Shown here: positions 23,552-34,896 of the stretch, in pieces
How positions within the stretch are numbered: position 1 is the stretch's first letter
Layout of the letters: each line of letters begins with the position of its first letter
Origin: Calendula officinalis
Lineage: Eukaryota; Streptophyta; Magnoliopsida; Asterales; Asteraceae
Length of the DNA: 64,000 nucleotides
Assembly: GCA_963853835.1 (NCBI GenBank)
Contig: OY970829.1
Coordinates: 30,839,764-30,903,763 of the forward strand
Direction of reading: 5' to 3'
The notes under the pieces: generated by a model
Seen by the model: the letters and a program-made list of their open reading frames with translations, nothing else
Databases searched by the model: none
What the model was told of the DNA's origin: nothing
Translations under genes and position numbers: made by a program

Positions 23552-26500
23552 ATGAATGTTCAGGAAGCTTGCGAAAATCCCGATACCGTTACCAGTACGT
23601 TTATCTTCAACAATCATTTTGCTTCTATTTTATTTGATTCGGGAGCCGACTTGAGTTTCGTATCGACTGACTTTAAAAGTTTCTTAAATCTAAACCCTGA
23701 ACGTTTGAAAGTTAATTATGAAATTGAACTAGCGAATGTCAAAGATGTTAGGTCTAGTGAAGTTTTTAAAGGTTGTAAGCTTGACCTAGATGATAACATT
23801 TTCGATATAGACCTTGTGCCTCTAGAGCTAGGTAGTTTTGATATCGTCATAGGGATGGATTGGTTATCTAAAAACCGTGCTGAAATTATATGCTATAACA
23901 AACAAATTCGAATCCCTATATCCAAAACAGAAACATTGATAATTCAAGGTGAACAAAGAAACAAAAACATAAAAATCATAAACTCTATGAAAGCTCAAAA
24001 ATACCTTCCTAAAGGATGCCAAGCCTTACTTGCTCATGTCATTGACACAAAATCCAAAGATCGTAAGATTGAGGACATCCCTATCGTTCGTGAATTCCCT
24101 GGCGTTTTTCCTGGCGAATTGCCTGGACTGCCACCGCAGAGACAAGTTGAATTTCGTATTGATTTGATCCCAGGAGCCGCACCTATTGCGCGTTCTCCTT
24201 ATCGTCTTGCACCGTCCGAAATGCAAGAACTCTCATCGCAATTGCAAGAACTTCTTGATCTTGGTTTCATTCGACCGAGTTTCTTGCCCTGGGGAGCTCC
24301 GGTCCTTTTCGTTAAAAAGAAAGATGGTCTAATGACAATGTGCATTGACTATCGTGAATTGAACAAAGTAACCATTAAAAATCGACATCCTCTTCCCAGT
24401 ATTGATGATCTATTCGATCAACTTCAAGGATCAAGTTTCTATTCAAAGATTGATCTTCGTTCTGGCTACCATCAGTTAGAAGTTCGTGATGAAGATGTGC
24501 CCAAAACTGCTTTCAGAACTCGATATGGCCATTACGAATTCTTGGTAATGCCATTTGGTTTGACCAATGCACCTGCTGTGTTTATGGATCTCATGAACAG
24601 AGTGTGCAAGCAGTATCTCGACAAATTCGTTATCGTCTTTATAGATGATATTCTCATCTATTCGCAAATAAGAGAAGAACACGAAGATCACTTAAGAATT
24701 ATTCTTGAGTTGTTGGAGAAGGAGAAGTTGTACGCCAAGTTGTCCAAGAGTGAATCTGGTTGCATGAAGTCCAATTTCTGGGTCATGTTATCAATGAGGA
24801 AGGTATCCACGTTGATCCTGCGAAGATGGAAGCTATAAAGAATTGGGAAGCTCCAAAGACCCCAACCGAAGTGAGACAATTCCTTGGTCTTGCTGGTTAC
24901 TACAGAAGGTTCATAGAAAATTTCTCAAAGATTGCAAAGGATTTAACGGTGTTAACACAAAAGGATGAGAGATTTGTCTGGGGTGAAAAACAAGAATCAG
25001 CCTTCCAATCTCTCAAGTCTAAATTATGTTCTGCTCCTATCCTATCTCTTCCTGAAGGAATCGACAATTTCGTGGTGTACTGTGATGCTTCGCACCAAGG
25101 GCTAGGTTGTGTATTGATGCAGCATGACAAAGTGATCGCCTATGCCTCCCGACAACTGAAGAACCACGAGAAGAATTATACAACTCATGATCTCGAGTTG
25201 GGAGCCGTTGTGTTCGCATTAAAGATATAGAGATATTACCTCTACGGTACCAAGTGCACAATATTCACCGATCACAAGAGCTTGCAACATATCTTCAATC
25301 AGAAAGAGCTCAACATGACACAACGCAGATGGGTAGAGTTGATGAATGATTACGACTGTGAGATCAAGTATCATCCTGGTAAAGCTAATGTGGTAGCTGA
25401 TGCCTTAAGTCGAAAAGAGCAGCCTAAACCTCGTTGTGTTCGAGCCCTTCCAGTTTCTGTTCGTTCTAATCTATCTTCCCAAGTTCATAAATTCCAAACT
25501 GAAGCCTTAAAGGTAGAGAACATCAAGAGTGAAGCTTTGCATGGTATGGAAAAGCAATTAGAAGCAAAGGTGGATGGGACCCTTTATTTCATGGATCGTT
25601 TATGGGTCCTTAATCATGGAAGTGTTCGCGACGTCATCTTGAATGAAGCTCATAGATCCAACTATTCTATCCATCCTGGTGCTGACAAAATGTATAAAGA
25701 TGTCAAAGATTTGTACTGGAGGCCAAACATGAAGAAAGAGATCGCAATTTTCGTCAGCAAATGTTTAACTTGTGCCAAAGTGAAAGCAGAGAATCAGAAG
25801 CCGTCCGGTCTTCTAGAACAGCCAGAGATCCCTGAATGGAAATGGGAAGAAATCTCTATGGATTTCATAACCAAATTGCCTCGAACGTCTAGTGGTCATG
25901 ATACAATTTGGGTAATTGTTGATAGATTGACCAAATCAGCTCATTTCATTCCTATTGAAGAAACTGATCAAATGGAGAAGTTAACAAGAATCTACCTAAA
26001 AGAAGTCGTATCTCGGTATGGTGTGCCAGTCGCAATCATATCTGATTGTGATAGTCGCTTTACCTCTCGTTTTTGGCAATCATTGCAAAAATCTCTCGGG
26101 ACTCGCCTCGACATGAGTACTGCTTATCATCCCCAAACTGACGGTCAGACTGAAAGAACAATTCAAACTCTGGAAGACATGCTGAGAGCTTGCGTTATTG
26201 ATTTTGGTGGAAGTTGGGATTCTCATCTCCCTCTAACTGAGTTCTCGTACAACAACAGTTATCATACAACTATTACAGCCGCACCATTCGAAGCCCTGTA
26301 TGGAAGAAAGTGTCGTTCGCCACTTTGTTGGATCGAAGTTGGTGATTGTCAGCTTACTGGTCCTGAGATTCTACAAGAAACGCCTGACAAGATCTTCAAG
26401 ATCAAAGATCGTATTAAAGCTGCAAGAGACCGACAAAAGAGTTATGCTAATAATCGTCGAAAGCCTCTAGAGTTCGCTGTTGGCGACCATGTATTGCTAA

Positions 26501-26925
26501 AGGTAGCGCCTTGGAAAGGTGTTGTACGCTTTGGCAAGAAGGGAAAGCTCAGTCCTCGTTATGTTGGACCATTTGAAATCATTGAAAGAATCGGTGCTGT
26601 TGCCTATCGTCTTCGCCTTCCTAAAGAGCTCAGTATTGTTCACAACACATTTCACGTGTCGAATTTGAAGAAGTTTATTCATGATTCATCGCTCATTGTT
26701 CCTGCAGAGGAAATTATTATCGACGACAAACTCAATTTCACTGAGGAACCTATTGAAATCTCCGACTGGAAAGATCAAAAGCTAAGGAGAAGCAAGATCA
26801 AACTCGTTAAAGTCAGATGGAACTCCAAAAGAGGTCCTGAATTCACGTGGGAACGTGAAGATCAAATGCGGAGGAAATATCCTCATCTTTTTCTCGTTGT
26901 CTCTCCTGTTCGTCCTTCGTCTTAA
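23552..26925 (+). pseudogene. gypsy-2 pol: protease, reverse transcriptase, RNase H, integrase, chromodomain-like tail
   Basis: The protease carries FDSGADLSFV. The reverse transcriptase has KIDLRSGYHQ, VMPFGLTNAP and the catalytic FIDDILIYS. A frameshift near 24760 precedes the RNase H region (WEAPKTPTEVRQFLGLAGYY, then YCDASHQGLG). A TAG at 25228-25230 replaces the Trp seen at the matching place in gypsy-1 (KIWRHYL). From 25282 the frame is open through the zinc-binding domain, the integrase (FITKLPRTS, SDCDSRFTSRFW, AYHPQTDGQTERT) and the tail (VRWNSKRGPEFTWE). It belongs to the same group as gypsy-1 but is clearly a different family. Confidence 0.93.
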
Positions 26926-26959
26926 ATTTCGGGACAAAATTTCTTCAACCAGGGGAGAA
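26926..26959 (+). other. gypsy-2 polypurine tract
   Basis: CCAGGGGAGAA immediately precedes the 3' LTR start TGTGACAAGTCG. Confidence 0.8.
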
Positions 26960-29661
26960 TGTGACAAGTCGATATTTCCGGTATGTAATCTCATTTCATT
27001 TCTAGAACTTTCCTTTATAGAAAGTTTCTACGTTTAGACATTTCTATCTTTGGCATCCATACACACAACAAAACATCTATTTTTACACCATGCATTAGTG
27101 TTTGACTATTTTAGTCAACACAACATTACTATTTTCTTATGGTGACACACTTGAGCTAAAAACATTTCTTAAATTAGTAACTTTTATCGATTACACAATA
27201 AACGTACTTAACTAATTAAAAACGTGACTCGAATTGAACGATAGTTTAAACCCGACACCAAACCTTGACCGACCACCTATGTGGCCGGCCCCCTCCCCTT
27301 GTGCGTGACCATCATGGCCGAAACACCCCTTGTGGTGTTGGCCTTACCCTCAAAAGTTTGATCCTTATCCTAACCCCATTCAAATGAATCCTTGTTGTAT
27401 CATAACTCTACCAACTAAACCCTAGATCCCTCATTATAAATACCACACTTAAACTCTTCTTTTCCTTTTGTTGATTCCGTCCCAAGCAACCCCAGAAGTC
27501 CCGACTTTGATTCGGCCAAAAGCAAACCCGAAACCCGCTTGATCCTTCGTGTTCTTGATCGATCGGTTGTAGCAAGGTATATCTAAATCCCCTTTTTTTG
27601 TTTGTTTGCCTTTCTTGTTTCGGTAGTGGCTAGAACCCGAGACCATGGCCTAGGCCTTATGGTCTCGGTTATGTATTGATCTCCCAAAGCCGAGGCACAC
27701 ATGCATGCATGCATCCGATCGTATGCATGTGTGTGTGTGTGTGTTTGACCGATTTGTTCGTTTGCTTGTTAGATTCCTTGATATGCCTAACCTTAAATCT
27801 AGCCTTGTATTACCAAAACACATAGATCTAGCCAATCAACCCTTGCATTCGAATCCTAGACCGAAATCTAGCACCAAACCCGTAGGGTTTTGGCCTATTC
27901 GGCCAACCCTAGTCGAACTCTAACCCTTGACCGAAACCCTAATAGTCTAGTTGACTTTTGTTTACTATTTGACCATTTGTTGACTAGATTTGACCATAGT
28001 TGACCTGAAACCTTGGAAAACCTAACCCTAGACCGGAAACCCTAATCAAGCCGAAATCTAGTTGACCCAGGGTTGACTTTCGTGGACTTTTGTTGACCAT
28101 AGATTGACCCACAAGTTAAAACGGGTCAAGGTCGGATCTTGACCCAAACCGTGACCTAAACCCGAGAATGATATCAGGCCAAGGCCGGTACTTGGCCCAA
28201 TTCGATCTATCTTAGTCCATCGGGCCCAAACCTTAGTTGGCCCATTAGTATCCAAGCCCATTTGGACCAAAGCCCAAACATTTGGCCCACTTATACCCAA
28301 ACCGAACCAATTGGGCCCAAGCCCAATCCATGGCCCAACACTATTGGACCTAAGCCCAACATGAGGCCCAAGTGGCCCACCTAGTGGCCCATTAAGCCCA
28401 TCTAGGCCCAATAAGCCCATTTAGGCCGAATCTAGGCCCATTAAGCCAAACCCATTTCATTTCATATCATTTCATTTCAAGACCCATTTCATTTCATGTC
28501 ATTTCATTTTGAAACCCATTTCATTTCATTTTATAAAGCACAATGCATTTCATTTCATTTCATTTTATTAACCCAAGTTCATTAGATGTCACAAAACATA
28601 TAACATAACATCTAACGTATATCATGTATCATATAACGTATCTAGAATCGCCTGTGTTAGCTTAGTCTAATTAGAAGGTCATATTGTTTAGGAAGCTAGG
28701 AGCCTTTGAAGGATCCTCTGTCCTAACTATCACTAAGCTCTACCCAGGTGAGTCCACAGACCCCTTTTACTCTTTTTACTGCTTTTATAAACTATTGGGG
28801 TGGAAAACATAAACAAACGCTACTATTTTACTATGACTGTACAACAACATTTACATTTTCATCATCGCGTTGGTATGACAAACGATTATTATGCCGGACT
28901 AAGGTGCCAGCAATCATTAACTAGTGGATCTAGACCATGGATATGCAGATAGTACTATTGGCTGACACTCATCCTCCCAACGATAGTTGATCATTGCTGG
29001 TTTATCCAGTGCTACCGGGAGTGTATATCCATAAAAGAACATAAAATACTGGAGTTGATTGTGGTCTTAGGGGTTGGTATATTAACTCAATGGACTAGCT
29101 ACCTGTTGGGATACGATCATGTGATGTCAAACATAACAACTTGTTCAACACGTTTTCATAAACAAACTAGTAATTGTAGATTCTTCTACAATTACACTTT
29201 ACTTTTCGTACTTACTTCTCATATCATATGACTGTTGAACCTTATACTTTCAGTCATAAAAACTACTTTCATAACAAACATTTTGAGTAGCAAAACACTT
29301 TCCTTTTTTCCAACATTAACCCTGTGGATTCACTCAACATTATTTTTGACCCTTTTATATTTATGTTTTTCTAGGTGATTAGGTGCTGTGGAACTGGGGG
29401 ATATGAGCAGTGGGATTGTCGTGAGCCATGAATAAAATATTAAGTTTACGAGCAATCATTTCATTTCAAACAATTTCTATTTTAGGAAAACTTACTATTT
29501 TTGGGAACTTTCTATTTTTGGAAAGTGAAACTACTTTTATTTTTGGTTATTGCGTGGTTGTTTGTTTACTTAATTTTGCTATGTTGTCATGAACGTTACA
29601 CCTCCGTTCTTCCGCAAAACGTTTTATATAAAGTAAAACTCATTTTTGGCGGGGTGTGACA
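26960..29661 (+). repeat. 3' LTR of gypsy-2
   Basis: 2702 bp, starting TGTGACAAGTCG and ending GGGTGTGACA. It matches the 5' LTR with scattered differences. Confidence 0.92.
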
Positions 29662-29830
29662 CCTACCATGTCATCTTTGGGGAAGATGACAAAACTTGAC
29701 TGTAAAACACTCATTGTAAGCTTGTAAACATTGTGTACAAGTTGGATTTGGGAATAATTGATGGAAATCTTGAACTAGGGTTTGAGATTCCCCCAAGTTG
29801 GTTGAACTTGGTGGTTATGAATGTCCATAT
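29662..29830. other. Unassigned spacer
   Basis: About 170 bp between gypsy-2 and the tandem array. Nothing recognised. Confidence 0.5.
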
Positions 29831-32800
29831 GTTTCTTTTTGGCTATGTACCCAGGTTCGGGAGCAAACGATTAGGCGGCCCGTAGTTAGCATTTGAAGTG
29901 ATTAGCTCGGTGTACTTATTTAATTCCCTAGACTTTAGTTTTGATATTATTGTAACACCGAATTTTGGGATACTCTGATACACTATCAAATGTTTTGTTT
30001 AAACCATACTTAGGATGTTATGGATTTTATTGGTTAAACTTTATTTATTTAAAAAGTTTTTATTTGGTTATGGATTTTATTGGTTAAACTTTATTTATTT
30101 AAAACGTTTTTATTTGGTTGAAAAATTGAGTTGTTACATTGTATGTCGACACGTGGATGATCTTATGAAGAAGGAAACAAGTTCTTTGGGCTATAAATGC
30201 CGGAGTATATACTTGCATTTACTTACCACCCTTGAGCAAGCATTCAATAGTACAAAGAACATTCTCTGAGAGTTAGTTATTTACTGGTAATTACTTAGTC
30301 ACAGTAATAGTATAAGTAAAGATTCCAGCTGGTCTGTCTTCAACTGTGTACTCTCATTAGTACGAGAGCTTTGAAAGTCAGCTTTTGAGCAAAGTAAAGT
30401 GTCACCTCAAGTATAGAGTTTAGTAGAGTGTGTACTCACTATATTCCGCAACTCTATATTGTATTAAGTTATTTTAATAAACTCTTAATCATTGAAATTT
30501 TTTTGTGTTCATTAATTGCTTTCTTCATTTCATTAACCAGTTAGTGACACATACTTGGGGCGGTTCCACCCTGCGCAAGGGTAGTGTGTCGAGAAATAGA
30601 TAACCCGGAAAGCGGTGGAGTTTGAGATAACCCGGAAATCGGGGGAGCAATAGATAACCCGGAAATGGGGGAGTTTACCTAGATAACCCACATCGGAGGA
30701 GTTTGTTTCGGGAAGGCCCGTTACGTATGTGTGGGCTTATGGCAAGCCTTAGAGTATGCTTGACTATGTGCAATGTGATATTTATTTAAATATATTGTTT
30801 TATTGCAATTATCTCTAACCGGGTCTAAAACCCATGTTTCTCACGAGACAATTTTGTCTCACGTACTACGTTTCTTTTTGGCTATGTACTCAGGTTCGGG
30901 AGCAAAATATTAGGCGGCCCGTAGTTAGCATTTGAAGTGATTAGCTCGGTGTACTTATTTAATTCCCTAGACTTTAGTTTTGATATTATTGTAACACCGA
31001 ATTTTGGGATACTCTGATACACTATCAGATGTTTTGTTTAAACCATACTTAGGATGTTATGGATTTTATTGGTTAAACTTTATTTATTTAAAAAGTTTTT
31101 ATTTGGTTATGGATTTTATTGGTTAAACTTTATTTATTTAAAACGTTTTTATTTGGTTGAAAAATTGAGTTGTTACATTGTATGTCGACACGTGGATGAT
31201 CTTATGAAGAACGACACAAGTTCCTTGGGCTATAAATGCCGGAGTATATACTTGCATTTACTTACCACCCTTGAACAAGCATTCAATAGTACAAAGAACA
31301 TTCTCTGAGAGTTAGTTATTTACTGGTAATTACTTAGTCATGGTAATAGTATAAGTAAAGATTCCAGCCGGTCTGTCTTCAACTGTGTACTCTCATTAGT
31401 ACGAGAGCTTTGAAAGTCAGCTTTTGAGCATAGTAAAGTGTCACCTCAAGTATAGAGTTTAGTAGAGTGTGTACTCACTATATTCCGCAACTCTATATTG
31501 TATTAAGTTATTTTAATAAACTCTTAATCATTGAAATTTTTTTGTGTTCATTAATTGCTTTCTTCATTTCATTAACCAGTTAGTGACACCTACTTGGGGC
31601 GGTACCACCCTGCGCAAGGGTAGTGTGTCGAGAAATAGATAACCCGGAAAGCGGTGGAGTTTGAGATAACCCGGAAATCGGGGGAGCAATAGATAACCCG
31701 GAAATGGGGGAGTTTACCTAGATAACCCACATCGGAGGAGTTTGTTTCGGGAAGGCCCGTTACGTATGTGTGGGCTTATGGCAAGCCTTAGAGTATGCTT
31801 GACTATGTGCAATGTGATATTTATTTAAATATATTGTTTTATTGCAATTATCTCTAACCGGGTCTAAAACCCATGTTTCTCACGAGACAATTTTGTCTCA
31901 CGTACTACGTTTCTTTTTGGCTATGTACTCAGGTTCGGGAGCAAAATATTAGGCGGCCCGTAGTTAGCATTTGAAGTGATTAGCTCGGTGTACTTATTTA
32001 ATTCCCTAGACTTTAGTTTTGATATTATTGTAACACCGAATTTTGGGATACTCTGATACACTATCAAATGTTTTGTTTAAACCATACTTAGGATGTTATG
32101 GATTTTATTGGTTAAACTTTATTTATTTAAAAAGTTTTTATTTGGTTATGGATTTTATTGGTCAAACTTTATTTATTTAAAACGTTTTTATTTGGTTGAA
32201 AAATTGAGTTGTTACATTGTATGTCGACACGTGGATGATCTTATGAAGAAGGAAACAAGTTCCTTGGGCTATAAATGCCGGAGTATATACTTGCATTTAC
32301 TTACCACCCTTGAGCAAGCATTCAATAGTACAAAGAACATTCTCTGAGAGTTAGTTATTTACTGGTAATTACTTAGTCACGGTAATAGTATAAGTAAAGA
32401 TTCCAGCTGGTCTGTCTTCAACTGTGTACTCTCATTAGTACGAGAGCTTTGAAAGTCAGCTTTTGAGCAAAGTAAAGTGTCACCTCAAGTATAGAGTTTA
32501 GTAGAGTGTGTACTCACTATATTCCGCAACTCTATATTGTAATAAGTTATTTTAATAAACTCTTAATCATTGAAATTTTTTTGTGTTCATTAATTGTTTT
32601 CTTCATTTCATTAACCAGTTAGTGACACCTACTTGGGGCGGTACCACCCTGCGCAAGGGTAGTGTGTCGAGAAATAGATAACCCGGAAAGCGGTGGAGTT
32701 TGAGATAACCCGGAAATCGGGGGAGCAATAGATAACCCGGAAATGGGGGAGTTTACCTAGATAACCCACATCGGAGGAGTTTGTTTCGGGAAGGCCCGTT

Positions 32801-33549
32801 ACGTATGTGTGGGCTTATGGCAAGCCTTAGAGTATGCTTGACTATGTGCAATGTGATATTTATTTAAATATATTGTTTTATTGCAATGATCTCTAACCGG
32901 GTCTAAAACCCATGTTTCTCACGAGACAATTTTGTCTCACGTACTACGTTTCTTTTTGGCTATGTACTCAGGTTCGGGAGCAAAATATTAGGCGGCCCGT
33001 AGTTAGCATTTGAAGTGATTAGCTCGGTGTACTTATTTAATTCCCTAGACTTTAGTTTTGATATTATTGTAACACCGAATTTTGGGATACTCTGATACAC
33101 TATCAAATGTTTTGTTTAAACCATACTTAGGATGTTATGGATTTTATTGGTTAAACTTTATTTATTTAAAAAGTTTTTATTTGGTTATGGATTTTATTGG
33201 TTAAACTTTATTTATTTAAAACGTTTTTATTTGGTTGAAAAATTGAGTTGTTACATTGTATGTCGACACGTGGATGATCTTATGAAGAAGGACACAAGTT
33301 CCTTGGGCTATAAATGCCGGAGTATATACTTGCATTTACTTACCACCCTTGACCAAGCATTCAATAGTACAAAGAACATTCTCTGAGAGTTAGTTATTTA
33401 CTGGTAATTACTTAGTCATGGTAATAGTATAAGTAAAGATTCCAGCCGGTCTGTCTTCAACTGTGTACTCTCATTAGTACGAGAGCTTTGAAAGTCAGCT
33501 TTTGAGCATAGTAAAGTGTCACCTCAAGTATAGAGTTTAGTAGAGTGTG
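29831..33549 (+). repeat. Tandem array of a 1039-bp unit, about 3.6 copies
   Basis: Units begin at 29831, 30870, 31909 and 32948; the last stops after 602 bp. Copies are nearly identical apart from the edge of the first. Each unit holds a direct duplication of a 50-bp piece (30018-30067 and 30068-30117 in copy 1), a TATA-like GGCTATAAATGCC, an AATAAA word about 280 bp downstream, three ATAACCCGGAAA words and the palindrome GAGACAATTTTGTCTC. The signal order resembles an LTR (U3-R-U5) but no primer binding site was found. The open frames of 84 codons inside the units are probably incidental. Confidence 0.9.
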
Positions 33550-33581
33550 AAACAAGAGGTGACACTTTACTATGCTCAAAA
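33500..33581. repeat. Perfect 26-bp inverted repeat at the broken end of the tandem array
   Basis: 33500-33525 and 33556-33581 are exact reverse complements (TTTTGAGCATAG...CACCTC) separated by 30 bp, at the point where the fourth unit stops. Confidence 0.95.
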
Positions 33582-34104
33582 CTGTGCAAACTTCACTCAG
33601 ATACCTAATGACCCAACAATTCTTATAAACCTGAACCTAATTGGTCGGACAATGACCGTCGTCTGTCCAACTTGAAAACAAAGGAAGAGACATGTTGTGT
33701 TCAAGCAGGTGGTGATGAGCTATAGCACTACATCCAGTTTTGTGATTCCGCCAAACATATGTGGGAAGTTTTGGCTGAAGTTTATGAAGGCTTTGTTGTT
33801 GTTCGTGAACACAACATTTATGAAGGCATTGTTGTTGTTGTTCGTGAACACAACAAGAACATGCTCATACATGCCTATGAGCTATTTAGAGTCAAGCCCA
33901 ATGAAACTCTCACTCAAACATTTAACCGTTTTAACATTTTGTTAAATGAGCTGAGGTCTAATGGTGTTGAGAAAGATGATATGTCTAAGATGTGTAAGTT
34001 CATGTCTACTCTTCCATCTAAATGGGACACTATCATTACTTGTATGATTACATATGCTACTCTTAAAGATTATACTCTCTCCTCTCTCTATGGTGTGTTC
34101 ATTA
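33582..34104 (+). pseudogene. Copia gag remnant, left part
   Basis: Degenerate gag: CDSAKHMWEVLAEVYEG, then NKNMLIHAYELFRVKPNE, TFNRFNILLNELRSNG and LSSLYGV. This follows the pattern of the copia gag (UBN2) domain. An internal stop and frameshifts are present, and about 40 bp encoding VVVREHN is duplicated (about 33781-33858). It is interrupted by MITE sequence at 34105 and appears to resume near 46645. Confidence 0.75.
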
Positions 34105-34216
34105 GAGCATCTCCAATGGGAGGTTTTTTAAGAGTTATTACTATTTGAATAACCTCTAAAATGAATTTTTTCCATTGGAATAGATGACTTTTTTAGGAGG
34201 TCAATCCAACCACTTA
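34105..34216 (+). mobile_element. MITE-like sequence A, left copy
   Basis: Starts GAGCATCTCCAATGGGA. An inverted, diverged copy lies at about 46119-46237, ending TCCCATTGGAGATGCTC. The termini suggest a PIF/Harbinger-like MITE, but a clean target duplication is not visible. Confidence 0.6.
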
Positions 34217-34304
34217 GAGCATCCACAATGGTTAACCTCTCAAATGACTTATTACTTTTGCCACATCATCTAATAACCTATTAGTTGAAAACCTCTCCAA
34301 TGGT

Positions 34305-34813
34305 TGTTAGGTCACAACACCTTGGTTTAGTTGATTAATTGATTGGTTAATTATAGCACTAAGACAAATATTGTATAAGAACAAGATATGAGTCAAATGT
34401 ATAAATCCACTAAGTGTGGCTTGTTGCGGAATAACAAGACCACTAATCAATTACAAAGATATGAAAGTGTAAAGTAAATTGGTGAGTACTCCTTTGCAAG
34501 ATGATCTCTATTTATAATGTTATAGAGATCTTACATGATGAGCAAAGGAGTAACCGAAGGACTAAGTAAGGAAAATGACTAAGATCAAGGGATTTGATCT
34601 TAGTCCGTTACTATACTGAGTATCACTCAGTCCTTCTACTCAGTCCTTGTACTCAGTATCACTATCTGATACTGAGTACTGATACTGAGTTCCAATACTG
34701 ATCACTCAGTATCAGACCTAAACTTAGCTATATTATTCTACATATAAATCAAAGCTAGTCTAGGTTGTTTTGTTATCTTAAGATCCAAAGGGGCAAGGCT
34801 TTTTGCCTTAACA
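34305..34813 (-). repeat. Left LTR (3' LTR in element sense) of copia-2
   Basis: 509 bp, TGTTAGG to TTAACA. It has a cluster of ACTCAGTATC/GATACTGAGT words at about 34612-34712. Confidence 0.95.
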
Positions 34814-34832
34814 ATCTCCCCCTATCTAATGA
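34814..34832 (-). other. Polypurine tract of copia-2
   Basis: Minus-strand AGATAGGGGGAGAT directly before the 3' LTR. Confidence 0.9.
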
Positions 34833-34896
34833 TAACAAAACAATTACAAAGAGATAAACAAAAAATACAACAGCATAGGTAGCAATATCTTCTTCT

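Larger units (their letters stand above)
18691..29661 (+). mobile_element. Ty3/gypsy-2 element (chromovirus-like), decayed
   Basis: It has long LTRs (18691-21404 and 26960-29661), an initiator-Met primer binding site and a gag-protease-RT-RNase H-integrase interior in Ty3 order. The protein ends in a chromodomain-like tail, and the long LTRs and tail suggest the Tekay/Del group. The 5' LTR lacks about the first 13 bases seen in the 3' LTR, and no target duplication was found. At least two frameshifts and two stop codons disable coding. Confidence 0.9.

Noticed and set aside
30015..33386. Four 84-codon ORFs spaced 1039 bp apart
   Set aside because: They follow the tandem repeat; composition is that of AT-rich DNA and part is translated from the 50-bp duplication.
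29831..33549. TRIM or Cassandra-type tandem element
   Set aside because: No primer binding site, polypurine tract or 5S-like promoter was found in the unit.
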